Shown here: positions 36,079 to 44,697 of the stretch, one piece after another | Position numbering within the stretch: the first letter of the stretch is position 1 | Layout of the letters: every line of letters begins with the position of its first letter | Source: Nonomuraea harbinensis | GTDB taxonomy: Bacteria; Actinomycetota; Actinomycetes; Streptosporangiales; Streptosporangiaceae | Length of the DNA stretch: 64,000 bases | Direction of reading: 5' to 3' | Assembly: GCF_019396385.1 (NCBI RefSeq) | Contig: NZ_JAHKRN010000008.1 | Span: forward strand, 181,302-245,301 | Translations under genes and position numbers: made by a program | The notes under the pieces: generated by a model | What the model was told of the DNA's origin: nothing | The model's database searches: none | What the model saw: the letters and a program-made list of their open reading frames with translations, nothing else

Positions 36079-36819
36079 TCAGCGCTCTATGAGCGTGACC
36101 TCCAGCGAATAGTGGGAGGCGCGGTAGACGTGGGAGCCGTGCTCGACGGCGCGGCCCTGGTCGTCGTAGGTGGTGCGGACCATGGTCAGCAGCGGGGCGC
36201 CGCGGCGTTCCGCGAGCAGCCGCGCCTCGGCCTGGCTGGCGGCCCGCGCGCCGATGCGCTGGTTGGCCACCCGCATCCGCACGCCCGCCCCGCGCAGCAG
36301 CTCGTACAGGCCCCGGCTCTGCAGGCCTTCGGGAGTCAGCGGGGCCAGCCCGATCGGGAGCCAGTTGTGCAGCAGCGCCAGCGGCTCACCGGCGGCGAAC
36401 CGCAGCCGCTCCAGGTAGAGCACCTCGGTGGCCGGCTCCACGCCGAGGATGCCGGCGACCTCCTCCTCGACCACGCGGGGCTCCAGCCGCAGCACCTGGG
36501 TGGCCGGCTCCTGCCCGGAGCGGCGCAGGTCGTCGTAGAGGCTGGTGAGCTCCACCGACCGCTTGACCTGGCCGTGGACCACCTGGGTGCCGACGCCGCG
36601 CTTGCGTACCAGCAGCCCTTTGTCCACGAGATACTGGATCGCCTGGCGGATCGTGGGCCGCGACAGGCCGAGCTTGTCGGCCAGCAGGATCTCGTTGTCC
36701 AGCCGGGAGCCGGGGGCCAGGTCACCCCGCCGGATGGCCTCGGCGATCTGCTCGGCCACCTGGAAGTAGAGCGGCACGGGGCTGGATCGATCCAGGTCGA
36801 TCGCCAGGTTCGCGGTCAT
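36079..36819 (-). CDS. GntR-family regulator, HutC subfamily (UTRA domain)
   Basis: A 246-residue transcription factor. The N-terminal wHTH is PLYFQVAEQIAEAIRRGDLA and SRLDNEILLADKLGLSRPTI (residues about 14-60); the C-terminal UTRA ligand domain has ATQVLRLEPRVVEEEVA and the closing EHGSHVYRASHYSLEVTL. Such proteins sense sugars or small acids. ATG 36819 is preceded by a leaderless-type promoter. Divergent from the inositol-monophosphatase-like gene (128 bases between starts), its likely target. Confidence 0.92.
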   Translation of the reverse strand: MTANLAIDLDRSSPVPLYFQVAEQIAEAIRRGDLAPGSRLDNEILLADKLGLSRPTIRQAIQYLVDKGLLVRKRGVGTQVVHGQVKRSVELTSLYDDLRRSGQEPATQVLRLEPRVVEEEVAGILGVEPATEVLYLERLRFAAGEPLALLHNWLPIGLAPLTPEGLQSRGLYELLRGAGVRMRVANQRIGARAASQAEARLLAERRGAPLLTMVRTTYDDQGRAVEHGSHVYRASHYSLEVTLIER

Positions 36820-36826
36820 GCTGATC

Positions 36827-36856
36827 AGGTTATCCGAGGTAAGAATGTCCTGACAA
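36827..36856 (-). promoter_or_regulatory. Candidate promoter of the HutC-type regulator
   Basis: Reading leftward, TTGTCA (36851-36856) and TAACCT (36827-36832) are 18 bases apart. The -10 lies 7 bases before the ATG at 36819, so the message would be leaderless. Confidence 0.55.
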
Positions 36857-36947
36857 ATATCTCTTCCCCTGAGTACGAGGGCGGTTCGGGCCGGGTGACC
36901 CCGACCTGCCATGGTTGTCGGTGATGACTGTTTCTCTTGGGGGGATC

Positions 36948-37727
36948 ATGGACACGACCACACTGCTGGAGACCGCCGCCGAGGCCGCCAGGGCCGTGGG
37001 GCCGCCGCTGCGGGAGGCGTTCCGTTCGAGGCCCGAGGTGGCCGTGAAGCGCGACTTCCACGACCCGGTGACCGAGCACGACAAGGCGGCCGAGGAGACC
37101 ATCCGGGGCGTGATCGAGGGCCGTTTCCCCGGCAGCGCGATCGTGGGGGAGGAGGGCGGCACGACCGGCTCCGGCGAGCTGGTCTGGTATGTCGACCCCA
37201 TCGACGGCACCGCCAACTTCGCGGCCGGCCTGCCGTTCTTCTGCGTGTCGATCGCCGCCGCCGTCGGGGGCGAGCTGGTGGCAGGAGTGGTGTACGACCC
37301 CGTACGCGAGGACGAGTTCACCGCCACGACCGATGGCGCCTGGTGCAACGGGGTGCCCATCCGCAGCGCGGGCGCGGCGCGCGACCGCGAGGCGATGCTG
37401 CTGTGCAGCTACCCGTCGCCGCTGGACCTGGAGGTCGACGGCGAGGAGGGGCTGCGCCGCTACGGGCGGCTGGTGGACGCCTTCGCGGCCGTGCGCAGGC
37501 CCGGCAGCGCCGCGCTCAACCTGGCGCACGTCGCGGCCGGCTGGGCGGACGCGGTCTACGGCACCCGCGCCCAGCCGTGGGACGTGGCGGCGGGCGCACT
37601 CCTGGTCCACCGGGCCGGCGGCGTCTATCTGGGCGACCCCCTCGCCCCCGGCGACTACCTCGCGCACGTGGGCGGCTTCGACCTCGCCTCGTCCGCCCTC
37701 GCGGAGGTGGCCGTGGAGAAGCGGTAG
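36948..37727 (+). CDS. Inositol-monophosphatase family phosphatase
   Basis: A 259-residue Mg-dependent phosphatase. Metal sites are intact: VGEEGG (Glu), VDPIDGTANF (Asp-x-Ile-Asp-Gly-Thr) and QPWDVAAGALLVHRAGG. Substrate may be inositol phosphate, histidinol phosphate or 3'-phosphoadenosine phosphate; length fits the HisN/IMPase group. ATG 36948 has TGGGGGGATC upstream. Divergent from the HutC-type regulator; a HAD phosphatase gene converges 17 bases later, which together suggests sugar-phosphate metabolism. Confidence 0.9.
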   Translation: MDTTTLLETAAEAARAVGPPLREAFRSRPEVAVKRDFHDPVTEHDKAAEETIRGVIEGRFPGSAIVGEEGGTTGSGELVWYVDPIDGTANFAAGLPFFCVSIAAAVGGELVAGVVYDPVREDEFTATTDGAWCNGVPIRSAGAARDREAMLLCSYPSPLDLEVDGEEGLRRYGRLVDAFAAVRRPGSAALNLAHVAAGWADAVYGTRAQPWDVAAGALLVHRAGGVYLGDPLAPGDYLAHVGGFDLASSALAEVAVEKR

Positions 37728-37744
37728 GCGCATCGTGCCCGGTG

Positions 37745-38434
37745 TCAGGGGGCGTGCACCAGGGGCGGGAGGTCGGCCAGGGTCGTGATGCGGGGGAAGC
37801 CGTCCGGGGGCGGGGAGACGCCGAGGCGGTCGAGCCAGACCGAGCGCATGCCCGTCACCGCCGGCCCCGTCACGTCCTTGGCGATGTCGTCGCCGACCAG
37901 CAGGATCTCCTCGGGCGGCAGCCCGAGCGCGGCGGCGGCCGCCGTGTAGCAGGCCGCCGCCGGCTTGTAGCAGCCGCCCAGCACCTCGCCCGTCAGCACC
38001 GGGCCGGCCAGCCCGTCCAGGCCGATCGCGCGCACCTTCTCCTCCTGGATCTCCTGGGCGCCGTTGGTCAGCACCCCGAGCCGGAACCCGCCGAGCGCCG
38101 CCAGCGTCCGCGCCGCGTCGGGGAAGGCCACCCAGCCGCGCCGGTAGTGCTCGGCGAACCCGGCGAAGGCCGCGTCGAGGTCGGCGGGCACCTCGATGGC
38201 GAGCTCGGCGCAGAGCGCGCGGACGCGGCGGCGCCGCTGCTCCTGCCAGGAGCACTCGCCCGCGTGCCAGGCCGCCAGGTGGGGCTCCTCCAGCGCCGCC
38301 CAGAGCGCGGGCGCGTCGCCGAGCCTGGGGTGGCCGGGAGCCCGCTCCGCCACCCAGGCGCCGATCGCCGTGTCGGCCGCGGTGCGGTGGTCGAGGAGGG
38401 TGCCGTCCAGGTCGAACAGAATGCCGTTGATCAC
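37745..38434 (-). CDS. HAD-superfamily hydrolase
   Basis: A 229-residue phosphatase of the YjjG/phosphoglycolate phosphatase type. Motif I is FDLDGTLLD at residues 7-15, motif II VLTNGAQ, motif III Lys in GCYKPAAACY, and motif IV LVGDDIAKDV. An alpha-helical cap follows motif I. Cytosolic, substrate unknown. It begins 12 bases after the FCD regulator stop on the same strand, so both are probably one transcript. Confidence 0.93.
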   Translation of the reverse strand: MINGILFDLDGTLLDHRTAADTAIGAWVAERAPGHPRLGDAPALWAALEEPHLAAWHAGECSWQEQRRRRVRALCAELAIEVPADLDAAFAGFAEHYRRGWVAFPDAARTLAALGGFRLGVLTNGAQEIQEEKVRAIGLDGLAGPVLTGEVLGGCYKPAAACYTAAAAALGLPPEEILLVGDDIAKDVTGPAVTGMRSVWLDRLGVSPPPDGFPRITTLADLPPLVHAP

Positions 38435-38446
38435 GTTTCCATCCTG

Positions 38447-39097
38447 TCAGGCGTTCCTGCGGTACTCGCCGGCCTCGCGGACATGGCCGGCCATGACGCG
38501 CTCGGCCGCCTCGCCGTCGCCCCGCTCCAGCGCCGCCAGCACGCCGGCGTGCGCGTCGAGGTGCCGCCGCGCCTGTCCGGGGTCGAGCCACTGGGAGGCG
38601 GCGGCCGGGACGGGGAAGCTGTTGCGCACCGCCCTGGCCTGCTGGCCGAGGAACGCCGGGCCGCCGATGTCGGTGATGCGCAGGTGGAAGTCCCTGCTCC
38701 GCTCGCCCAGCCGGTCGTGGCGGCCCGCCTCCGCGTCACGGGCCATCGACGCGTGCAGATCACGCAGCCAGGCCAGCTCGCCCGCGGTGATCCGGGCCGC
38801 CGCCAGCCGCGCGCCCAGGCCCTCGACCACCGCGCGCAGCCCGTAGAACTCCTCCAGCGCGTCGTCGCCCAGCTCGACCACCGTCGCGCCGTGGTGCGCC
38901 TCGTAGCTGATCAGGCGGTCCTTCTCCAGCCTGCGGAGCGCCTCCCGTACCGGAGTGACGGAGACGCCGAGCCGGCGGGCGACCGCGCCGGCGCGCAGCG
39001 CGGTGCCGCCGGGGATGCGGGCGGTGCGGATCTCCTCCAGCAGCACGCTGTAGACGTAGTCGGCCTTGCTCATCGGCGGCCGATGGTCGGCGGTCAT
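38447..39097 (-). CDS. GntR-family regulator, FCD (FadR) subfamily
   Basis: A 216-residue regulator. wHTH: YVYSVLLEEIRTARIPGGTA and VARRLGVSVTPVREALRRLE (residues about 14-65). The FCD effector domain is all-helical, with the metal-ligand pattern (Asp in ERSRDFHLRI, His in LDAHAGVL, His in VMAGHVREAG). Effectors are usually carboxylic acids, which suits the divergent CoA-transferase/lyase pair. ATG 39097 used; ATG 39073 (MSKADYVY) also possible. The intergenic region carries a promoter and an 8-bp palindrome. Confidence 0.92.
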   Translation of the reverse strand: MTADHRPPMSKADYVYSVLLEEIRTARIPGGTALRAGAVARRLGVSVTPVREALRRLEKDRLISYEAHHGATVVELGDDALEEFYGLRAVVEGLGARLAAARITAGELAWLRDLHASMARDAEAGRHDRLGERSRDFHLRITDIGGPAFLGQQARAVRNSFPVPAAASQWLDPGQARRHLDAHAGVLAALERGDGEAAERVMAGHVREAGEYRRNA

Positions 39098-39122
39098 GGG
39101 TCAAGTGTCTCTTGAATCCCGG

Positions 39123-39150
39123 TTGACCTATGACATATTTCTTATAAGTT
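39123..39150 (+). promoter_or_regulatory. Promoter of the CoA-transferase operon with palindrome
   Basis: TTGACC (39123-39128), 16-base spacer, TAAGTT (39145-39150); ATG follows at 39159, so the message is probably leaderless. CTTATAAG (39141-39148) is a perfect palindrome overlapping the -10 and is a plausible binding site for the divergent FCD regulator. Confidence 0.6.
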
Positions 39151-39158
39151 ACATACCC

Positions 39159-40346
39159 ATGACAAGCCTCGCGGGACTGCGGGTCATCGACGCCGCCACG
39201 CTGTTCGCCGGGCCCACCGCCGCGATGATGCTGGGCGACTTCGGCGCCGACGTGATCAAGATCGAGCATCCGAGGCGCGGCGACCCGGCGCGCGGTCACG
39301 GCGCCGCGGCCGGCGGGGTGGGGCTGTGGTGGAAGACGCTCTCGCGCAACAAGCGCGCCGCCGCCGTCGACCTGTCGCGGGCCGAGGGGCAGGAGATCCT
39401 GCGCCGCCTCGCCGACGGCTGCGACGTGCTCGTGGAGAACTTCAGGCCCGGCACGCTGGAGCGGTGGGGGCTCGGGCCCGAGGTGCTGCTGGAGCGCAAC
39501 CCCCGGCTGATCGTGGCGCGGATGACCGGGTTCGGGCAGTTCGGGCCGATGGCCGCGCGGCCCGGGTTCGGCACCCTGGCCGAGGCCATGAGCGGGTTCG
39601 CGGCGATGACCGGGGAGCCCGACGGGCCTCCCACGCTGCCGCCGCTCGCGCTCGCCGACGGCATCGCGGGCCTCGCCATGGCGTACGCGATCATGGTGGC
39701 GTTGCGTGCCCGTGAGCACACCGGGCGCGGCCAGGTCGTCGACCTGGCCATCATCGAGCCCATCCTCGCCCTGCTCGGCCCGCAGATGACCGCCTACAAG
39801 GCCCTCGGCGTGGTGCCGAGGCGCACCGGCAACCGGTCCTCCAGCAACGCGCCGCGCAACACCTACCGCACCCGCGACGGACGCTGGCTGGCCATCTCCA
39901 CCAGCGCCCAGCCGATCGCCGAGCGGGTGATGACCCTGGTCGGGCGGCCTGACCTGGTCGAGCAGCCCTGGTTCGCCAGCGGCGCCGGGCGCGTCGCGCA
40001 CGTCGAGGAGCTGGACGAGGCCGTCGCCTCCTGGATCGCCGCCCGCGACGCCGCCGAGGTCGTCGCCCGCTTCGAGGAGGCGCAGGCCGCGGTCGCGCCC
40101 GTCTACGACGTCGCCGACATCGCCGAGGACCCGCAGTACGCGGCCCTGGACACGTTCGTCGAAGTGCCCGACGAGGAGCTGGGCGCGGTCACCGTGCAGA
40201 ACGTGCTGTTCCGGCTGTCCGGCACGCCGGGCGAGGTGCGCTGGCCGGGCCGCGGTCTCGGGCGCGACACCGACGCCGTGCTCGGCGAGCTCGCGTACCC
40301 GGCCGGGGAGATCGCCCGGCTGCGCGAGGCCGGGGTGATCGCGTGA
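39159..40346 (+). CDS. Class III (CaiB/BaiF) CoA-transferase
   Basis: A 395-residue family III CoA-transferase. The family start LAGLRVIDAATLFAGPTAAM and DFGADVIKIEHPRRGDPAR are clear; the catalytic Asp lies in LALADGIAG (near residue 168) and VVDLAIIEP follows. These enzymes move CoA between carboxylic acids such as succinate, itaconate, malate or oxalate. Overlaps the CitE-like gene by four bases (GTGA), so the pair probably makes and then cleaves a CoA thioester such as citramalyl-CoA or malyl-CoA. Regulated by the divergent FCD repressor, by inference. Confidence 0.93.
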   Translation: MTSLAGLRVIDAATLFAGPTAAMMLGDFGADVIKIEHPRRGDPARGHGAAAGGVGLWWKTLSRNKRAAAVDLSRAEGQEILRRLADGCDVLVENFRPGTLERWGLGPEVLLERNPRLIVARMTGFGQFGPMAARPGFGTLAEAMSGFAAMTGEPDGPPTLPPLALADGIAGLAMAYAIMVALRAREHTGRGQVVDLAIIEPILALLGPQMTAYKALGVVPRRTGNRSSSNAPRNTYRTRDGRWLAISTSAQPIAERVMTLVGRPDLVEQPWFASGAGRVAHVEELDEAVASWIAARDAAEVVARFEEAQAAVAPVYDVADIAEDPQYAALDTFVEVPDEELGAVTVQNVLFRLSGTPGEVRWPGRGLGRDTDAVLGELAYPAGEIARLREAGVIA

Positions 40347-41158
40347 GGATCCCCGTCACCTGGCTGTACGTGCCGGGCGACCGGCCCGAGCGGTTCGCCA
40401 AGGCGGCCGACTCCGGCGCCGACGTGGTCATCATCGACCTGGAGGACGCGGTCGCGCCCGCCCGCAAGGACGAGGCCCGCGCGAACGCGGCCGGCTACCT
40501 GCGCTCCCGCCCTCCTGGAGGGCCGCCGGTGCACGTGCGGGTCAACGACCTGACCACCCAGCGCGGGCTGGACGACCTGGACGAGCTGGGCCGGTCGGCC
40601 GACGCCGTGCGGCTGCCCAAGGTGGAGTCGGCGACCGCGCTCGACCTGGTGGAGCGGCTGGGCGTGCGGGCGTACGCGCTGCTGGAGTCCGCGGCCGGGA
40701 TCCTGGAGGCGCGGGCCGTCGCCGCCCACCCGTGCGTCGACGGCATCGCGCTCGGCGAGCAGGACCTGGCGGCCGAGCTGGCCATCACGGGCGGGCCGGC
40801 GCTGGACCACCTCCGGCTGCGGGCGGTGCTGGCCGCCGCCGCGGCAGGGCTGCCGCCGGTGCCCATGGCGGTCTATCCGGACGTACGGGACGAGGCCGGG
40901 CTGGCCGCGTCGTGCGCGGAGGGGCGGGCGCTCGGCATGTTCGGGCGCACGGCCATCCACCCGCGGCAGATCCCGGTGATCAGGGCCGCCTTCCGGCCGA
41001 CGCCGGAGGAGACGGCGCGGGCCGCCGAGATCGTGCAGGCGGCCGACGCCGCGGGCGCGGGCGCTTTCGCCCTGCCGGACGGCCGCTTCGTCGACGCGCC
41101 GATCGTGGCCCGCGCCCGCCGGACCCTAATCCTCTCCACCCAGCTCGCCGACTCCTGA
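40343..41158 (+). CDS. HpcH/HpaI-type CoA lyase (CitE-like)
   Basis: A 271-residue TIM-barrel lyase of the citrate-lyase-beta/malyl-CoA lyase group. It shows TWLYVPGDRPERFAKA, IIDLEDAVAPARKDEAR (substrate and metal acid), HVRVNDLTT with the Arg, LPKVES (Glu), LGEQDLAAELAI and the closing FGRTAIHPRQI. GTG start overlaps the CoA-transferase stop. As free-standing CitE-like enzymes do not use the citrate lyase complex, a role with citramalyl-CoA, malyl-CoA or a related thioester fits the neighbouring CoA-transferase. Confidence 0.92.
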   Translation: MRIPVTWLYVPGDRPERFAKAADSGADVVIIDLEDAVAPARKDEARANAAGYLRSRPPGGPPVHVRVNDLTTQRGLDDLDELGRSADAVRLPKVESATALDLVERLGVRAYALLESAAGILEARAVAAHPCVDGIALGEQDLAAELAITGGPALDHLRLRAVLAAAAAGLPPVPMAVYPDVRDEAGLAASCAEGRALGMFGRTAIHPRQIPVIRAAFRPTPEETARAAEIVQAADAAGAGAFALPDGRFVDAPIVARARRTLILSTQLADS

Positions 41159-41171
41159 CGGCCCGGGGACG

Positions 41172-41813
41172 TCAGGGCTCGGGGATCCAGCGTCGTCCGA
41201 GCTCCTCGTCGTCGGGGGCGGGGCCGGGGAGCGCGCGGCGGGCCGGGGGGAGACGGAGCGAGTCGATGACGAGCGCCAGGTAGCGGTGGCGGAGCTCGGC
41301 GGTGCGCCGCTCGTCGCCGAGCTTGACCGAGGCGAGCTGCTCGAACAGGAGCGCGATGTCGGCGGGCGTCACGTCGGGCCGGAGCACTCCGGCCTCGACG
41401 GCCCGCCGGTGCGCCTCCACCGCCAGCCGGGAGGCCCGCGCCGAGTCGGCGAAGAGCTCCTCCGTCGGCTGGAACGTCCCCGCGAGCCTGATCGTCAGCG
41501 AGCTGCTGTCGGCGTCCACGATGCCGCGCAGGTACGCCGCGAACACCTCCCACGGGTCGCCCTCGTCGTCGTCCACCGCCCGCTGCGCCACCTCGATGTA
41601 CCGCTTGAGCCCGTCGCCGCAGAGCTTCTGCAGCAGCGCCTCCTTGCTGGGGTAACGCCGGTAGAGAGCGCTGATGCCGACGCCGGCGCGCTCGGCCACG
41701 GCGGCGATGGGGGCGTTGGGGTCGGCGGTGAAGACGGCGCGGGCGGCCGCGAGGATCAGCTCGTCGTTCCTCGCGGCCTGGGCCTTGCGGCCGCTCATGG
41801 GTGCGGTGGTCAT
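41172..41813 (-). CDS. TetR-family repressor
   Basis: A 213-residue repressor. HTH region: LILAAARAVFTADPNAPIAA and VAERAGVGISALYRRYPSKE (residues 19-58); the C-terminal domain (WEVFAAYLRGIVDADSSSL) resembles SbtR-like TetR_C. ATG 41813 at the start of MTTAPMSGRKAQAARND. The divergent gene is the sugar ABC binding protein, 117 bases away, with an inverted repeat close to this gene's start, so self-regulation and possible control of the transporter are likely. The ligand is unknown. Confidence 0.92.
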   Translation of the reverse strand: MTTAPMSGRKAQAARNDELILAAARAVFTADPNAPIAAVAERAGVGISALYRRYPSKEALLQKLCGDGLKRYIEVAQRAVDDDEGDPWEVFAAYLRGIVDADSSSLTIRLAGTFQPTEELFADSARASRLAVEAHRRAVEAGVLRPDVTPADIALLFEQLASVKLGDERRTAELRHRYLALVIDSLRLPPARRALPGPAPDDEELGRRWIPEP

Positions 41814-41827
41814 GCCTCCGAGCTTAT

Positions 41828-41847
41828 CGGAACGAAGAATTCCGTTC
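41828..41847. promoter_or_regulatory. Nested inverted repeats, probable TetR operator
   Basis: CGGAA-N7-TTCCG (41828-41844) and GAACG-N8-CGTTC (41830-41847) overlap, 15 bases upstream of the TetR start. This size and symmetry are usual for TetR operators. A further IR, ATGT-CTAT-ACAT, lies at 41855-41866. Confidence 0.5.
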
Positions 41848-41930
41848 TAGCTCAGTTAGTCCGCATGTCTATACATAGAGTTGATATTGGGGTAGAACCG
41901 GGGGCGAGCCCAACGCTCTGGAGGTGTTCC

Positions 41931-42905
41931 ATGAGACGAACCCCTGTCGTGCTGGCCCTGGTGAGCGCTCTGGCGCTGACCGCCTGCTCCGCGCCGGCCG
42001 AGCAGAATACGCAGAACGAACCCGGCTCGGCGCCCCCCGCCGGCGGTGGCGGCACCTACGCGGTGATCACCCATGGCGCCCCCGGAGACTCCTTCTGGGA
42101 CGTGGTCAAGAACGGAGCCGAGGCCGCCGGGCAGGAGTACGGCGTGACCGTCACGTACCAGGGCGACGGCGACCCCGCCAAGCAGTCGCAGCTCATCGAC
42201 CAGGCGGTGTCCGGCAAGGCGGACGGCATCGTGGTGTCCATGGCCAACCCCGACGCGCTGCGCGAGGCCGTGGGCAAGGCGGTGGCCGCGAAGATCCCGG
42301 TGGTGACGATCAACTCGGGGGCGGACTCGTCCAAGGAGTTCGGCGCGGTCACGCACGTCGGCCAGTCGGAGGACGTGGCCGGGCGCGGCGCGGGCGAGCA
42401 GCTCAGGGGCGCCGGGGTGACCAAGCTGCTGTGCGTGATCCACGAGGCCGGCAACATCGGGCTCGACCAGCGCTGCAAGGGCGCCGAGGAGACGCTCGGC
42501 GGCACGGTCGAGCGGCTCCAGGTGGACGTGAGCAACCTGGCCGACGTCACCTCGAAGGTCACCGCCAAGCTCCAGTCGGACCAGGCGGTCAACGGCGTGC
42601 TCGCGCTCAACCCGGCCGTCGCGGTGGCCGCCAGGGACGCGATCAAGGACTCGGGCTCGCAGGCCAAGCTCGCCACCTTCGACCTGTCGGCCGACGTGGT
42701 CGCCGCCATCCAGGCCGACGAGATCATGTTCGCCGTGGACCAGCAGCAGTACCTGCAGGGCTACCTCCCGATCACCTTCCTCCACCTGTACAAGAACAAC
42801 CTGAACACCGTCGGAGGCGGCCTGCCGGTGAACACCGGGCCCGGGTTCGTCACCAAGGAGAACGCCGAGCAGGTGGCCAAGCTCGCGGAGGCGGGCACGC
42901 GATGA
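41931..42905 (+). CDS. Sugar ABC transporter substrate-binding lipoprotein
   Basis: A 324-residue periplasmic-binding-protein type I (ribose/fructose-binding-like). Lipoprotein signal: [19 protein letters not shown] with lipobox LTAC, Cys 19. The binding core has [43 protein letters not shown] and [15 protein letters not shown] 41931 has GGAGGTG upstream. First gene of a three-gene importer operon with ATGA and TTGA overlaps. The specific sugar is not clear; FrcB-like similarity suggests a monosaccharide. Confidence 0.93.
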   Translation: MRRTPVVLALVSALALTACSAPAEQNTQNEPGSAPPAGGGGTYAVITHGAPGDSFWDVVKNGAEAAGQEYGVTVTYQGDGDPAKQSQLIDQAVSGKADGIVVSMANPDALREAVGKAVAAKIPVVTINSGADSSKEFGAVTHVGQSEDVAGRGAGEQLRGAGVTKLLCVIHEAGNIGLDQRCKGAEETLGGTVERLQVDVSNLADVTSKVTAKLQSDQAVNGVLALNPAVAVAARDAIKDSGSQAKLATFDLSADVVAAIQADEIMFAVDQQQYLQGYLPITFLHLYKNNLNTVGGGLPVNTGPGFVTKENAEQVAKLAEAGTR

Positions 42906-43942
42906 CGGCCACCGCGGGCCGCGCGGACGAGCGCGTCGCCGAGGTCGGGCCGCTGCGCCGCCTGCTGATCCGGCCCGAGCTGGGCGCCGTCGTCGGGGCG
43001 GTCGTGGTGTTCGCGTTCTTCGCGAGCCAGTCGGCGGTGTTCCGGTCCCTGCCCGGCATCGCCAACTGGCTCGACCCGGCGGCCACGCTCGGCATCATGG
43101 CGGTGGCGATCGCGCTGCTGATGATCGGCGGCGAGTTCGACCTGTCGGCGGGCGTGATGACCGGCACGACCGGGCTCATCCTGGTCACGCTCGCCACCCG
43201 CTACGGCATGAACGTCTGGGCGGCCATGCTCGTCGGCCTGGTCGTGGCGCTGGCCGTCGGCCTGTTCAACGGGCTGATCGTGACCAGGACCAGGCTGCCG
43301 AGCTTCATCGTGACGCTCGGCACCTTCCTCATGCTGCAGGGCGTGAACCTGGGCGTCACCAAGGCGCTCACCGGCACCGTGCAGGTCAGCGGCCTGCGCA
43401 CGGCCTGGGGGTTCGACAGCGCGCACACGGTCTTCGCGGGCACGATCCAGATCGGCGGCGCCTCGTTCCGGGTGGCGATCCTGTGGTGGCTGCTGGTCAC
43501 CGCGGTCGCCACCTGGGTGCTCATGCGCTCCCGGCAGGGCAACTGGATCTTCGCGGTGGGCGGTGGCGAGCAGGCCGCCCGCGCGGTCGGGGTGCCGGCC
43601 GCCCGTACGAAGATCGCGCTGTTCATGACGACGGCGTTCGCGGCCTGGCTGGTCGGCTCGATCCTGGCGCTGCGCTACACGTCCGTGCAGGCCAACGTCG
43701 GCATCGGGCAGGAGTTCATCTACATCATCGCGGCGGTGATCGGCGGCTGCCTGCTCACGGGCGGGTACGGGTCCGCGATCGGGGCGGCGATAGGGGCCGT
43801 GATCTTCGGCATGGCGGACAAGGGCATCGTCTTCCTGGGCTGGGACGCCGACTGGTTCATGTTCTTCCTGGGCGCGATGCTGCTGCTCGCCACGCTCGCC
43901 AACCGCCTGGTCCGCCGCTACGCCGAGGAGGTGAAGCATTGA
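42902..43942 (+). CDS. Sugar ABC transporter permease
   Basis: A 346-residue membrane permease of the RbsC/FrcC type. About nine to ten transmembrane helices; family stretches include [38 protein letters not shown] and the coupling region [20 protein letters not shown], then [21 protein letters not shown] 42902 overlaps the binding-protein stop (ATGA). Forms the channel with the following ATPase. Confidence 0.95.
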   Translation: MTATAGRADERVAEVGPLRRLLIRPELGAVVGAVVVFAFFASQSAVFRSLPGIANWLDPAATLGIMAVAIALLMIGGEFDLSAGVMTGTTGLILVTLATRYGMNVWAAMLVGLVVALAVGLFNGLIVTRTRLPSFIVTLGTFLMLQGVNLGVTKALTGTVQVSGLRTAWGFDSAHTVFAGTIQIGGASFRVAILWWLLVTAVATWVLMRSRQGNWIFAVGGGEQAARAVGVPAARTKIALFMTTAFAAWLVGSILALRYTSVQANVGIGQEFIYIIAAVIGGCLLTGGYGSAIGAAIGAVIFGMADKGIVFLGWDADWFMFFLGAMLLLATLANRLVRRYAEEVKH

Positions 43943-44694
43943 TCCTCCAGACGAAGGGCATCGGCAAGTCGTTCGGCTCGGTGCTGGCGCTGCGCGAGGT
44001 GTCGATGTCGGTGGAGGCCGGCCACGTCACCTGCGTGCTCGGCGACAACGGCGCCGGCAAGTCCACGCTCATCAAGATCCTCGCCGGGGTCCACCAGCAC
44101 GACGCCGGGTCGCTGCTGGTGGACGGCGCCGAGACCCGGTTCGGCAGCCCCCGCGACGCGCTCGACCGCGGCATCGCCACCGTCTACCAGGACCTGGCGA
44201 TGATCCCGCTGATGTCGGTGTGGCGGAACTTCTTCCTCGGCTCCGAGCCCCGCAAGGGCCTGGGCTTCGACGTGGCCAAGGCCAGGCGGGTGGCACGGGA
44301 CGAGCTGCGGGCGATGGGGATCGACATCCGGGACGTGGACCAGCCGGTCGGCACCCTGTCCGGCGGCGAGCGGCAGTCGGTGGCGATCGCGCGCGCGGTG
44401 TACTTCGGCGCGCGCGTGCTCATCCTCGACGAGCCGACCTCCGCCCTCGGCGTGAAGCAGGCCGGGGTGGTGCTGCGCTACATCGCCAGGGCCCGTGACC
44501 GCGGGCTGGGGGTGGTGTTCATCACCCACAACCCGCACCACGCCTACCCCGTGGGGGACCGGTTCCTCCTGCTCAACCGGGGGACGAGCCTGGGGGAGTT
44601 CGCCAAGGCGGACATCACCAGGGAGAAGCTGACCTCGCTGATGGCCGGGGAGGCGGAGCTGAAGGAACTGGCCCACGAACTCGAACGCGACTGA
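43939..44694 (+). CDS. Sugar ABC transporter ATP-binding protein
   Basis: A 251-residue single ATPase domain, unlike the double-domain RbsA type and like FrcA. Walker A is [10 protein letters not shown], signature [14 protein letters not shown], Walker [12 protein letters not shown], switch His in FITHNP. The start is TTG 43939 overlapping the permease stop, supported by GAGGAGG 7 bases upstream; the next possible start would remove a strand. It converges with the epoxide-hydrolase-like gene with only 3 bases between stops. Confidence 0.94.
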   Translation: MILQTKGIGKSFGSVLALREVSMSVEAGHVTCVLGDNGAGKSTLIKILAGVHQHDAGSLLVDGAETRFGSPRDALDRGIATVYQDLAMIPLMSVWRNFFLGSEPRKGLGFDVAKARRVARDELRAMGIDIRDVDQPVGTLSGGERQSVAIARAVYFGARVLILDEPTSALGVKQAGVVLRYIARARDRGLGVVFITHNPHHAYPVGDRFLLLNRGTSLGEFAKADITREKLTSLMAGEAELKELAHELERD

Positions 44695-44697
44695 GAT

